The position numbers and the translations under genes are program-made. From assembly GCA_002007465.1 (NCBI GenBank), contig LNAC01000779.1, positions 155,115 through 219,114 of the forward strand: a DNA stretch of 64,000 nucleotides. Reading direction: 5' to 3'. The DNA comes from Ailurus styani. Taxonomy: Eukaryota; Chordata; Mammalia; Carnivora; Ailuridae. The stretch's first letter is position 1, and each line of letters begins with the position of its first letter. Positions 39,101 through 48,239 of this stretch are shown here, piece after piece. The notes under the pieces were generated by a model. The model did no database searches. It worked only from the letters and a program-made list of their open reading frames with translations, and was not told the origin of the DNA.

Positions 39101-39267
39101 TCCGAGGATGAGTGCCGGCGGCCCTGGAAGAAGGCGCTGAGGAAGGGCAGGGCCGAGCACCGGCGGGGCAGGTCCTGCATGGCTGGGCTCCCAGCGGGAA
39201 AGAGCTGCGGCCGAGGGGATGGCAGCGCCAGCCTGCTCCCGGTGAAGTTACGCTGAGCCGCCAGCAT
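24029..39267 (-). CDS. PTPDC1: PTPDC1, spliced coding region (9 exons)
   Basis: Dual-specificity-type, CDC14-like protein tyrosine phosphatase. In vertebrates it is linked to centrosomes and control of cilium length; the physiological substrate is not well defined. Exons joined on the minus strand: 39267-38973, 38523-38352, 36340-36260, 36041-35923, 34924-34787, 32348-31108, 27856-27671, 26350-26240, 24145-24029. All introns are GT-AG, phases agree, and the joined frame has no internal stop: 819 codons from ATG 39267, or 790 from ATG 39180. Numbered from 39267, the catalytic motif HCHAGLGRTG has Cys261 and Arg267, so CX5R is intact. A candidate general-acid Asp232 sits in the loop FGWKDYG. 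The central part (about 270-680) is Ser/Pro-rich and probably disordered; the C-terminus is conserved and basic, ending DGSQPGV. Length and wording match human PTPDC1 as I remember it. The gene looks intact; only the N-terminal start is uncertain. Confidence 0.96.
24370..24560. promoter_or_regulatory. CpG-rich stretch in the last PTPDC1 intron
   Basis: CG-rich (cgcgctcggcggcctcgg) between exons at 24145 and 26240; unknown role. Confidence 0.4.
24560..26239. other. Last PTPDC1 intron, remainder
   Basis: A G-run at 24677-24688 and a 21-base tandem duplication at 24990-25031 ('gagatcctagctgatctctcc'-type unit). No other recognisable feature. Confidence 0.55.
26240..26350 (-). CDS. PTPDC1: PTPDC1 exon (C-terminal region)
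   Basis: 111 bases, phase 0. Acceptor ACACAG, donor AAG|GTGGGT. Encodes GQHQTILCVLHCIVSLQTIP and ends AIKAFTK. Closely matches the human C-terminal region from memory. Confidence 0.95.
27671..27856 (-). CDS. PTPDC1: PTPDC1 exon (C-terminal region)
   Basis: 186 bases, phase 0 on both sides. Acceptor TTTTTAG, donor AAG|GTAAGG. Encodes KELNSRDGAWERICGERDPF, then SLMWSWVEQLKEPVITKEDV, ending with LFLLEK. Its acceptor is preceded by an unusually long pyrimidine tract on the transcribed sense. Confidence 0.95.
27860..28025 (+). repeat. Purine tract (GA/GGA-rich)
   Basis: About 165 bases of almost pure A/G on the plus strand (gaaggagag, ggagggaggg). Read in transcript sense it is a C/T tract ending at the acceptor of the exon at 27856. 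Confidence 0.92.
29150..29310 (+). repeat. MIR
   Basis: 'cagccctgccacattcagg', 'cctatctgtgatcc', 'ttgtgaagattaactgag'. In PTPDC1 intron. Confidence 0.6.
29709..29912 (+). mobile_element. CAN-SINE in PTPDC1 intron
   Basis: Head 'gggcgcctgggtggctcagtc', poly(A) end. The flanking 'atcaatatatg' on both sides is the target-site duplication. Confidence 0.92.
30403..30590 (+). mobile_element. CAN-SINE in PTPDC1 intron
   Basis: Head 'ggggcgcctgggtggctcag', ends 'aataaataaataaaatc'. Confidence 0.92.
31108..32348 (-). CDS. PTPDC1: PTPDC1 large exon (end of phosphatase domain and central region)
   Basis: 1241 bases. Acceptor CTCTAG, donor CAG|GTACTT. Begins GVLIACYLVFATRMSADQAI, the helix after the P-loop, and continues with FVRAKRPNSIQTRGQLLCV, a hallmark of CDC14-like enzymes. 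The rest is a low-complexity Ser/Pro/Gln-rich region with FSYSDSD near the middle, then a helical stretch from about EARRILAAKALASLNEF to the donor. The central part differs most from the human protein; the ends are well conserved. Confidence 0.97.
32560..33320 (+). repeat. Minisatellite, about 26-base unit
   Basis: Imperfect copies of 'gagagtgtggtgagggggatgaggga', roughly 25 of them counting both sides, interrupted by the CAN-SINE at 32714-32919. It lies in the PTPDC1 intron 32349-34786, beginning about 210 bases before the acceptor of the large exon. Confidence 0.92.
32714..32919 (+). mobile_element. CAN-SINE inserted in a minisatellite
   Basis: Head 'gggcacctgggtggctcag', poly(A) end. Target-site duplication 'ttgagggacagag' at 32701-32713 and 32920-32932, made from the minisatellite unit itself. 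Confidence 0.93.
34280..34440 (+). repeat. MIR
   Basis: 'cttgactctgtcactcaatg', 'attacttaacctccttc', 'aaagtgcttagaacacag'. In the intron upstream of the large exon. Confidence 0.65.
34787..34924 (-). CDS. PTPDC1: PTPDC1 exon with the catalytic CX5R motif
   Basis: 138 bases. Acceptor GTCCAG, donor ACAG|GTAAAT. Contains the general-acid loop YFYNFGWKDYG and ends with the P-loop VHCHAGLGRTG, the last Gly being split across the intron. Nucleophilic Cys and phosphate-binding Arg are both present, so the enzyme should be active. Confidence 0.97.
35923..36041 (-). CDS. PTPDC1: PTPDC1 exon (phosphatase domain core)
   Basis: 119 bases. Acceptor CTGTAAG, donor A|GTAAGT. Encodes HGIKTVISLQRPGEHASCG and then a Gly/Glu-rich stretch ending FMEAG. 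The beta-strand and 'NLQ/SLQRPGEH' element is typical of CDC14-like and PTP4A-like folds. Confidence 0.95.
36260..36340 (-). CDS. PTPDC1: PTPDC1 exon (phosphatase domain, N-terminal part)
   Basis: 81 bases between acceptor CCTAG and donor AAAG|GTAAAT. Encodes the stretch beginning VTENILAMARPS and ending with a Gln-Phe-Gln before the split Ser codon. It corresponds to the substrate-facing N-terminal part of the CDC14-like domain. Confidence 0.93.
36640..36925 (+). repeat. Two MIR copies
   Basis: 36640-36770 has 'gtaggggtaatgcctgcttc' and 'aataaatgct'; 36770-36925 has 'tatgggctttgaagtcagttg' and 'gcacagtgcctggcctg'. Confidence 0.65.
37549..37759 (+). mobile_element. CAN-SINE in PTPDC1 intron
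   Basis: Head 'gggtgcctgggtggctcag' and A-rich end. Flanks 'aaaggtgatttggc' before and after form the target-site duplication. Confidence 0.92.
38130..38280 (-). repeat. MIR/L2-like, antisense
   Basis: 'gtacagatgaggttcag', 'ccaagatcacaaagctc' resemble reversed MIR. Directly upstream of the exon at 38352 in plus coordinates. Confidence 0.55.
38352..38523 (-). CDS. PTPDC1: PTPDC1 exon, start of the shared coding region
   Basis: Follows acceptor TTCTAG and ends at donor TG|GTGAGT. Encodes RPTPKYTKVGERLRHVIPG and then a Cys-rich stretch (CSMACGGRACKYENPARW), leading into the phosphatase fold. Its first two bases complete AGA (Arg) after the 39 kb exon or GGA (Gly) after the 48.1 kb exon, so both alternative N-termini enter in the same frame. 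Confidence 0.95.
38973..39267 (-). CDS. PTPDC1: PTPDC1 alternative first coding exon (39 kb promoter form)
   Basis: Encodes a basic Ser/Pro-rich N-terminus including PFLSAFFQGRRHSSSDP and ends at donor A|GTAAAG. The exon is in phase 1 and completes an Arg codon with the next exon. Two ATGs are in frame: 39267-39265 (adds 29 residues, weak context) and 39180-39178 (gccATGc, better context). The frame is also open upstream, through a GTG at 39291. I give the outer ATG; the inner one at 39180 is at least as plausible, because the X-box at 39309-39322 suggests transcription may begin only shortly upstream. No splice acceptor is obvious upstream, so this looks like a true first exon. Confidence 0.8.
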
Positions 39268-39308
39268 CACTCTGCGAGATCTGACAGCCACCCGGGATAG
39301 GCTGCCTT

Positions 39309-39322
39309 GTTTCCATGGTGAC
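39309..39322 (-). promoter_or_regulatory. RFX X-box motif upstream of the 39 kb first exon
   Basis: Minus-strand GTCACCATGGAAAC: half-site GTCACC fits GTNRCC exactly, spacer AT, second half GGAAAC has one mismatch to RGYAAC. It lies 42 bases before ATG 39267. RFX factors drive ciliary genes through this motif, and PTPDC1 is associated with cilia. Function is inferred from the motif and position. Confidence 0.6.
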
Positions 39323-41621
39323 GAACAAAGAAACTACTGATTCCCACTCAGAGCTGTACAGGCAAAATCCCACATGAATGGATTGCATTTTGGACAGATT
39401 GTTCAAAGAGAGGGAAGAACGTGTATTTTTAAATAGATTAGACTAAATGACAACTACTCTATTTTGTTTCTCCTACACAGCTGAAAGACTTGCCAGCTCA
39501 AAGAATTACATCTAACACATTGCAATGAATTTAGAAAAATGTGTTTATGACACAGACACTGCCTTTAAGACACATGTTGAAAGGTTTAAATTCTGTTATT
39601 CCTTTCATATCTATTCTCTGAACAGTCCGAAAAAACTTCTCTTTCTACTCCTCCCTGGAACAGGGTGGACAGGAAGTTAACTGTAATGAAGTAGAATGTG
39701 TAGCATACCTCGTAACATTATTAAAACCCCACTCAGCTCTTCAAAGCCCAAAAGTCCCCTACAATTTTCCCGATTGAACTATTCTAAAAAATACTTGGAC
39801 AGAACCCATAAGGATGTCTGTAGAGTTGACTGAATGAGAAGACACGGACTTCCACACTTTCACTTTCAGAATGTGAAAACGCAGATTCCAGCCATGCCTT
39901 TTTCAGGTAGTTAAGTGGCCGTGCCTCTCACTCAAAGATGCAATTCTGTGCCTTTTGCCACTGATTGGGGGGGAAATGACGCTTCAGGAATGTCTTAGTG
40001 GAGGATATGGAAAAAATGCACTAAGTGTCACATTCTTCTCAGGAGCTGGATGAGGAGGTGGCTGCCGCTTGAGGATAAAGGACACAAAGAACAGAGAAAA
40101 TCTAACACTGATGTCCGCCTCCTCCCTCGTGAATGTCAGGATCGCCTCACCCCGTCTCTGTGTCTCCTCCGTGTCTCTCTCGGTCTCTCCAAATGGTGTT
40201 TCAGCCACGTGCAGACAGAAAGCACCTCCTGCACGGCTTTTTTGTCCGAGTGGTTTTATTTTAATCATCAGTGAAGCTGTAAGCACTTGCCTTTCCAAAC
40301 GCAACCCAACTCCCCAACTGAACAGACTCTGCCAGATAAGCCAGAGAGAAGCTCATTTGGTGCCCAAATTCCTACCTGAGTGCTTTGCCATGTCCTTGTT
40401 CACATACAGTGATGGAAAACAATTGTTTTAATGTAACCAATCCAAAAAGCAAAGCCTCCACAGAGCCTTACAGGAGAGAGGAGTAGAAGACGCCACATCA
40501 AGGGCAAGTCGGTGCCTGGCAATGATGGCCCTGAGCGCTCAAACTCCGGGGTCTGCAACTGCTACGTGGGGCAGGGGTTCTAAGCAAGTCCCCGCGCAGG
40601 GGGCTCACGGGCTGGGAGCCAGGCACCAGGGGCCTGCTGGGACAGTGACGGCGTGAATGGATTTAATCGAGGTGCGAGACAGTGCAGGAGTGGACAGATG
40701 GCAGCCAGGGCGCTGGCGAGCTGGCTGAAGCTGGTTCACATAGCCCATGGAGAAACCCAGCAGCGAGCTCCTGGGAGCCAAGAAGCACGTGAGGCAGCAG
40801 CTGGAAAGTCTCCACCAGCAAGTGGGAGATGCCTCACGTCTGCAGCTCTAAGGACGTCCATGGCCCAGGGCCCAAGTGGCATTGCTTTCAATGGCTCCAC
40901 GAATGAAAATGAATTTGATGACAGTCAGCCCTTGTCTGGACGATGCTGAGGAAGGGCTGGCTACGTGTCATCTCAAGAACAATTTCTGCTGTCAAATCTT
41001 AGGCACTGGGCTGACCCCCCCCACACCTGTAACCACTGTGTGGACTCCGTCCCCGGACGCTCAGGGAGCCCGAGTGCAGCTCTTCAGGGAAGTGGAGCCG
41101 AAGGCAGACAGGAGTCTGCATGGCAGCTGCACCCCCCAAGTGCTCACCCTCAGGTCCCGAGGGTGCGGAGGGCACATCTGCTGCTCAAGAGGAGCTCTGT
41201 CCACCTGTGGGTGCGGGCACTACAGGAGGGACGGATGCCTCCTTCCCCCAGACGTGGCAGGACTGTCACTGTCTTAGGCTACAGACTACTCACTGGCAAA
41301 ATGCCCAAATCGTGGCCAAATCCATCTTTGAAAGCCAGTTGTTACTTATGCCAAGTGGCTTTCCAAGAGGGAAGTGTGCCTTCAGGCCCGCCCCTAAGAC
41401 TACACCAGCCTCTCTTCCTGCCTCTGTCTGCAGACGCGTGGACTTTCTGCAAACACATCTTCCTGCTTTTCTAAGCAGACAGCCACACCTTCCCATCTGC
41501 TCCGGGTCTCACGATTCTCCTTTAATGGATGCACAAGGGTCCTCACGCATAGGCGGGTGCACCATAACCTACGTCCTCATTCCTTCACCGTTGGACATTC
41601 ATTCATTCATTCATTCATTTA

Positions 41622-41820
41622 TTAAAGATTTTATTTATTTATTTGACAGAGAGAGAGAGAGAGAGATCAGATCACAAGTAGGCAGAGAGACAGGCAGAGG
41701 GAGGAGGAAGCAGGCTTCCTGCTGAGCAGGGAGCCTGATGTGGGCCTCGATCCCAGGACCCTGAGATCATGACCTGAGCCGAAGGCAGAGGCTTTAACCC
41801 ACTGAGCCACCCAGGTGCCC
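41622..41820 (-). mobile_element. CAN-SINE
   Basis: Antisense, ending 'gagccacccaggtgccc'. Duplicated flank 'caccgttggacatt' at about 41587 and 41820. A short (attc)n run precedes the tail. Confidence 0.92.
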
Positions 41821-43637
41821 ACCGTTGGACATTTAGGTCATAATCCATGATCTTACTTATTGTGATATATAAAATGCAGTGTTTCAGAGTCAGAGTAATT
41901 TTGTGAAGGGTCATGCTTTTGCAGACACTTAAAAGGTAAAGAGTGTTTTTTCTGGCAGCCACAGAAAGAACGTCAGTATCCTAAGCTCCTTGTCCCTCCA
42001 GTTATAATTCATTTGTGGGCCATATGAATCCACACTACTGTGTTTTCCCACTTTCCTGCTAATAACTCATCTGTTTTTCACTCCTCTGACAACATATTCT
42101 TTAAATGCATAAGAAGACAAATGTCAGTTTTCTCCATCCCATGAACATAACATGGGTGTGGTGGTACCTTGCTACCGTTCTTAGCCTTACTTCCAAATAT
42201 TCTGTCTCTAAAAAGAAATCAGTCTCCAGGAAAAAGCAGGAAAATAATACAAAGGATAATCCTTGTGACCAATCCTATATGCTCCAAGCTGCTGTCACGA
42301 CCAGCACACAAAGGGGCCCTGGAAGCACGAAGAACGAGGGCACTGTGCTCCGGCCTCCATGCCGTAACACCTTCGTGGCCACTGGCCTGATTGCAGGTGG
42401 GCTATCGGACCTTCCCCAATTCAAAATAATGTTTCCCTGGTCACTGCAAGTGCGAGCCTGGCTACCCCTGTGGTAAGCACAGCAAGCAACAAAGAAACCT
42501 GTTGAGAGGCACCTGACAGCTCGGTCTTTTCCTCTTTAACCCCCACACGCAGTGGTTAGAGCAGACGTGGAACCCCAAGCACTGGTCATTTCCACTTAGA
42601 CTCAAGATTTCAGAAAGGACTGAGAATTTCCTATTTGAATGAACTCACGTGACAGTGGGCCCGAGTGTGCAGTGGGAGCTGGAGGTCCAACTGGCCTCCG
42701 CCCTAAGTCACCAGAGGAGTCACTTCAAGGAGCAGCTTCTGCTTGCCACTGTTTGTGACAGGAGTTCACTTCATGCAAGGCCACCAACCACTCAGCTGCC
42801 AGATGGCTCAATGCATTAGTCAGAGCCCCCTGCTCCGTAAACACTGGCTCTACTTCTTTCCTCCGAAATTAAAACAAAGCATCTCTTCAACTTTGCAAGA
42901 TCTTCAAATATCTGAAGACAGAACTTCTCCACAACTTGCCCTCCTTGGGCTATAGCTTCTTAATCGTCCAAGCGTTCCTGCATACATCATTGTCTCCACA
43001 GCCCTCACCACAGTCCCTGCTTCAGAGGGCCCTTGGTCCCCCTTCACAGCAACACCTCTGAACAGCTGACATTGGCACGTCACCCGTCTCGGTGCCAACC
43101 CGCATCTCTGCCTCCATCACCCACTGGCAACTGCTCCAAGGTCTCCAACGGCCTTTGGAGAATTTTTGTCTTGGTGGACTGCTTAGCAGCACGCAACATG
43201 GTTGAACAATTTGGTTTAATTTTTAAAAATTTTTGGAAAAGACTTTATCTTTTATTTTGAAGCAATCTCAAACTTAGAGAAAAACAAAGTATTTTTTCTT
43301 AAACCATCTAAGAATAAGCTGCAGACACTCTGGCCTGTTACTTTAAATAATTTAGTGTTTATTTCCCACAAAGAAATCCTTTAGATTCCCCTAAATCAGA
43401 AGGTAACGGCGGATATGTGACTAGTTGCTTTCTGCTGATGGCATCTTTTGATAGAGAAAAGTTTTAAATTCTGATGAACCCTGATTTATCTCTTTCTTTC
43501 TTGTGTTGCTTGTGCTTTTGCTGTCACAGTACTTGTCAGGGGCCAGACTCACGGGCAGAAATGGGTCCGGCTATAAAAGGGCAATAGGAGGGATCCTGGT
43601 ATTGACAGTTCTGTCTTGTATCTTTTTTTCCTTCCTT

Positions 43638-43802
43638 CTCTTTTTTTTTTTAGAGAGAGAGCGAGAGAGAGGGAGAGGGAGAAAGAATCCCAAGCAGGCT
43701 CCACGCCTAGCACAGAGCCCGACACGGGGCTCAATCCTACAACCCTGAGATCATGACCTGAGCTGAAACCAAGAATCAGACGCTTAACTGACTGGGTCAC
43801 CA
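43638..43802 (-). mobile_element. CAN-SINE, old copy
   Basis: Antisense, poly-T then (ag)n; ends 'ttaactgactgggtcacc' where the head is lost. Confidence 0.8.
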
Positions 43803-44026
43803 CATCCTGGCTGTGACAATTGCACTAGAGATTTGCAAGATGTTATTAGTGGTGGAAACTGAGTGAAGGGTCTTTCTGTACTATGACTGACAACTGCATG
43901 TGACTGTACAAGTATCTCAATATTTTAATTAAAAGTGTATACATAATCAAAATAAAAACAGCCATGAGACAGGCCTAAGTGAGGGCCATGCAGCAGAGGT
44001 CAGGCCCAGCACAAGGAAGGCAACCA

Positions 44027-44336
44027 CAGGTGACCCTTGAACGATACGGGTGTGAACTGCACGTGCCTACCTACATGCAGGTGTCGTTGCGTAAATACAG
44101 TTCAATGTTGCAAATGTATTTTCTCTTCCCTGTAATTTCCTTAATATTTTTTCTCCACTTTGTTGTAAAAATACAGTATGTAACACACAAAATCTGTGCT
44201 AATCAATGGTTATCGGAAAGGCTCCCAGTCAGCAGGCAGCTTTAGTAGTTAAGTTCTTGGGGCGTCAGAAGTTTCTGTGGATTTTCTTGTGTGCTGCAGT
44301 CAGCGCCGCCCCCCCCACGTGCTCAAGGGTCAACTG
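44027..44336. mobile_element. Tigger-like DNA transposon remnant
   Basis: Inverted termini 'caggtgacccttgaac' and 'tgctcaagggtcaactg' bound a short, internally deleted copy with 'tgtaacacacaaaatctg' and 'gttaagttcttggggcgtcag' inside. Confidence 0.8.
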
Positions 44337-46870
44337 CAGCAGAGTATGGCCCTCGGCCTGGCAGGGTGCAGACTCTGTGTGGACGAGCTGAGGTGAGCGA
44401 TGGGAGGCCAGGGCTGGGAGACTGGTCACGAGAGGGAGGCCTGAGGAAATAAGGAAACTATATAAGGGATAATGAGAGTGAGGTTTCTCATTCTTGAAGA
44501 AGGGAATTATAAACATAATAATGGGAAAAGCTAGGATGATGGATGAGAATGGGAAGTACCTATATGAACTCAGAGTTTTCACCACATAGAAACAAATACA
44601 CATGTAAAAGCAAGTAGATATCTATGCACACTTATTAACATACACTTCCCAGCTCTGTCTCCCAGGGAGCACGGCAAGTGTGACATCCTTGTCGTAATGA
44701 GCAAATGCGGTTTCTGGATACTATCCCCACTGAAAGGACCAGAGCTCCTTGCAGACATAGGTGACTTCAGGGCCAGGACAGGGAAAGGACAGGGGAACTG
44801 GACCAGAAGCAGGCACGCAGGGATGGCCCCGCCGGGAGGGGCTCTTGCTGGCCAAGTGTGGGACGACTGAACATGAAAAGAAATGACAGTAACCGATACA
44901 TTTCCCCGAAGAGAACATGAGTCCACACTGCAATGGAGATACAACCGGGCACACGAATGGGAGGAGAAAGTTCCTCCTCATAGGTGAGTGCCAGCTGAGA
45001 AACACAGAAGCAAGGACAGGATTAGGAACCCTCCACTTCATTATCTACTGTCAGGATGGTTAATTCAGGCAGAGCCTGAAAAAAGTGCTGAGCAAGAGCT
45101 GGACGAAGACTGGGATAGTGACACTCTCCAAGACCTCGCCACAAAATAGGGGCTCTGAGTGAGAAAGCACGATTTGTAATGCTTAAGTCTCAGCAGATGC
45201 CACTGTCCTGATGTGATCAAACTTAACACCTCCAGGGACCTTCTGGGTCTCCTGATGGGATGCAGTGAGATCACTTCTGGGATGTTTCCGCCAAAAACGC
45301 ATGATCTTAATGTTACTTCAGTGTAACAGCAGACAAACGCCAAGTGAGCAATGTGCTCCAACAGAACTGGCCTCGAATTTTCATAAAGGTCAAGAGAGAA
45401 CCAGCAGTGCCTAATCACTGAAAGGAACTGAAAAAACACGACAAGTGTCCTCTTTCTATTAAAGGCTATTATTGGGACAGTTGACAAAACTTAAATGAGG
45501 GTCTCTGGGTGAATCGTATATGGGAATTTTTTTTACGCTTTTCTGTGAGTTTGAAATTATTTCAAAAGAACTAACATCACAAGAGAGACAATCAGACATC
45601 ACGGGCATTCTGATAGAAGAATATAGCACCATCCATCAGATATGGTTGTAAGTAGAGATAACTTGATTAGACTCTATGTTCCTCCACCAGTTCAGTTGAC
45701 AGGAAACAACATGTGAATATAATCAGCAAAATACACACTGTGGCAAACTCTACAGGGAAAAAAACCTGGTTTCTTCAACAAATAAACTGGAGTAAAAAGA
45801 GTGAGAAACCCTCAGGCAAAAGAGATGTAAGATACATAGCCAACCAATTCTAAAATATTGACTTCTGTTTGGACCTGATGTGAACAAAAATACATACATC
45901 GATGAGACAGAAATTTGAGCAATGTTTAGATATTGATGATGTTGAGCGACTGTTAAATTTTGTTAGTTACGGTAATGGTGATATGGTTAAGGGATGAAAT
46001 GAAGTGATATGGAAGTAGGGGAAAGGAGAGGAGGAAGTGAGGGAGTTGGAATTGTCAAAGCTGGGAGATGGCACTTGATGGGGACGGGGACCTCTGGGGC
46101 AGGGCGGTGCCTCCACGGGGGTGGCAGCCACACGGCGGGGGTGGTACCTCCCGAGATCAAGTGCCTCCACAAGCAGTATTCTATACACTTTTATGAATGT
46201 TTGAAATTCTGCCTCCCTCCAATTTTTTTTCTGAAAAATAGAACCAAGATTTAAATCTAGGTTTGTCTCATTCCAAAGATAGTTCTTGTTGGGTTTTCTA
46301 CTTTCCTTTACAAATAATTTAAAAACTTTATTTATGTACCCCTTAATTTCCCCATGATTCATTAGCCAATAATAAAAAAATACTTCCTATCCCAATGTTA
46401 ACCCAGTAAAGTATAACTGACTACCTTTATAGATGAGACTCACTCTAAAAAAGTTAGATGTAAAGTTTCTTATTTTTCCAGATTTTTCCTAATTAAAAAT
46501 TCGCTGCATATATACAATGGAGAAAATTTCAATGACAAACACGGTTTTAGGAAAGGTAAAACAGCTCAGTGAGAGGATCACACCCAGGAAGTACAGCTTC
46601 CCTGGGCATCTGGAAACGTGTCAGGCTTGCTGGTGGTCACTGCAGTGTGGGAACGTGACTGGATCCCGTGGGGGAAGCAGGGATGCTGCCTTCTGCATCT
46701 GGTGCTCTCCTGTACACTGAAGACTTGCCTGCCTCAGAAGCCAAGAGAATCCCTGGTGGGAAAGCCCGGCTCAGAGGTGACATTTCAACAGAAGAAGAGA
46801 GAGGGGGGAAAGGTTTGTCTGACTCTTAACGCTCGCTAGCTGGAGAGTCCCTTAGGAGAAAACACATCAC
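44337..46870. other. Intronic or 5' DNA, probable old repeats
   Basis: 45100-45560 ends with 'tttgaaattatttcaaaag', typical of an ancient interspersed repeat, not identified. No exon seen. Confidence 0.35.
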
Positions 46871-46888
46871 TCTAAAAAGGAAGCAGTA

Positions 46889-47080
46889 GGGGCGCCTGGG
46901 TAGCTCAGTGGGTTGAAGCCTCTGCCTTCGGCTTGGGTCATGATTTCAGGGTCTTGGGATCGAGCCCCGCATCGGGCTCCCTGCTCGGCGGGGAGCCTGC
47001 TTCCTCCTCCCTCTGCCTGCCTCTCTGCCTACTTGTAATCTCTCTCGGTCAAATAAATAAATAAAATCTTAAAAAAAAAA
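46889..47080 (+). mobile_element. CAN-SINE, young copy
   Basis: Head 'ggggcgcctgggtagctcag', poly(A) end. 14-base duplication 'taaaaaggaagcag' at 46873-46886 and 47081-47094. Confidence 0.95.
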
Positions 47081-47315
47081 TAAAAAGGAAGCAGCAAGTA
47101 GGAACCGTTCCTGCACGCGTTTTAGACAGTGCTTCCTTCTCAAACCAGGGAAACTAACACGCAGTAAGTCTGCACACAGACACTGTCCACAAAAGGCAGT
47201 CAGCAGCGGCCCTGGTGCCCCCAGAGTCAGGCGCAGCAGATGAAGGAGGATCTGCAGGGACCTGGAATTCAGGCAAGGTCTCAGGAGGGAGACACTCCTT
47301 TTCCTGGTGAAAGAC

Positions 47316-47332
47316 AGCTCCCCCTGGTGGCG
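47316..47332 (-). promoter_or_regulatory. CTCF-like site
   Basis: Minus strand reads CGCCACCAGGGGGAGCT, a near-perfect CTCF core. It is in unique DNA about 230 bases past a CAN-SINE and 0.8 kb from the alternative PTPDC1 exon at 48.1 kb. Binding is inferred from the motif. Confidence 0.5.
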
Positions 47333-48099
47333 TGGCTGGATTTTTACAAAAGCACAACCCACCCAGAGCCAGTTACTATCTCCAGACCCTTACATCCTCT
47401 AATTCCACTTCGGGGGACAGTCCGTCAAAGTTCCCTGTACAGGAACATTAAAATGAACAGGGAAAACCTAGAGGAGGCAGCAGGAAAATTATGCAAAGGG
47501 CACCACCAAGAAAAATGACTCAACATCTGTCTCACCACTGGTGGTAGCAGCAGGACCAGTGGTGCCAATGTGGCAGGAAGTCGGGGTGTGCCCCCAGCTT
47601 AGCACCTGCGGCAGCGCAAAGGAGTGAGGACACGTATGGCAGCAAGAGCCCGGGTCAGCACCTTTCCTTCCCAGGGCTGCCACGAAAAAGACCAAAACCC
47701 TGGGATGGGACAGAGGAGAGAAACAGACTGGGAGGCGCAGGGGTTCCATGCTTCCGCACGTGTGTCTAAGTGACACTTGGGAGGAAGGAGAGAGGAAAGA
47801 AAGGAAAGCATGACTCACAAGGAGGTGTTGGATGAGAGGAACAGATAATTTCAGTCTGAGAGGATGATGCAGGAGACAAACATTGTTTTCAACGTTCCTT
47901 CTCAAGAGCCCTGTTATTCAAGATTTTGAAAAGGAATTTTAACAGGTCAAAACAGGGAGGCAGAAAACAAAAGCCATAAATGGCAACTGCATGTGGGATC
48001 CCAGTATGAGGCCTCGAGCCTTCTGTCATGTCTACTCACACCATTTTATTAGATGCTGCTTCGCACAAAGGGGTAACAAGTGTGTCAAGGCACTCTTAC

Positions 48100-48190
48100 C
48101 TTTCATGTCTGCAGCATTCGCACTGTTATTCACCAACGTGGAGCACACTTCTTCATTTTCAGGCAAGATTCCTGCAGGCCTGGTAATCTG
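48100..48190 (-). CDS. PTPDC1: PTPDC1 alternative 5' exon, expected ATG absent
   Basis: On the minus strand, acceptor TTTTCCCCAG (CAG repeated, so a NAGNAG site), donor AAAG|GTAAGA. The frame AGILPENEEVCSTLVNNS and on to ADMKG closely matches the remembered start of the 754-residue human PTPDC1 isoform, and splices in phase to the exon at 38523. Where that isoform begins Met-Ala-Ala-Gly, this sequence reads AGG CCT GCA GGA (48181-48170), so the ATG is missing. The next in-frame ATG is 48106-48104 (MKG), giving a 723-residue product that keeps the whole phosphatase region. Otherwise an upstream exon, not visible here, must supply the start. Confidence 0.82.
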
Positions 48191-48239
48191 CTGGGGAAAA
48201 AAGATCAGCTTCTGAGAGTTTGCCTATAGGCTGTTCACT

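Larger units (their letters stand above)
39330..44026. other. 5' region or intron upstream of the 39 kb exon
   Basis: Two SINEs and otherwise unlabelled DNA. 42910-43210 contains text resembling old LINE wording (gtggactgcttagcagc) but too diverged to name. No CpG island at the presumed 39 kb promoter. Confidence 0.4.

Noticed and set aside
41600..41625. Short (attc)n run as a CRISPR-like or regulatory repeat
   Set aside because: A simple microsatellite beside a SINE tail; no spacer structure, and this is a mammalian genome.
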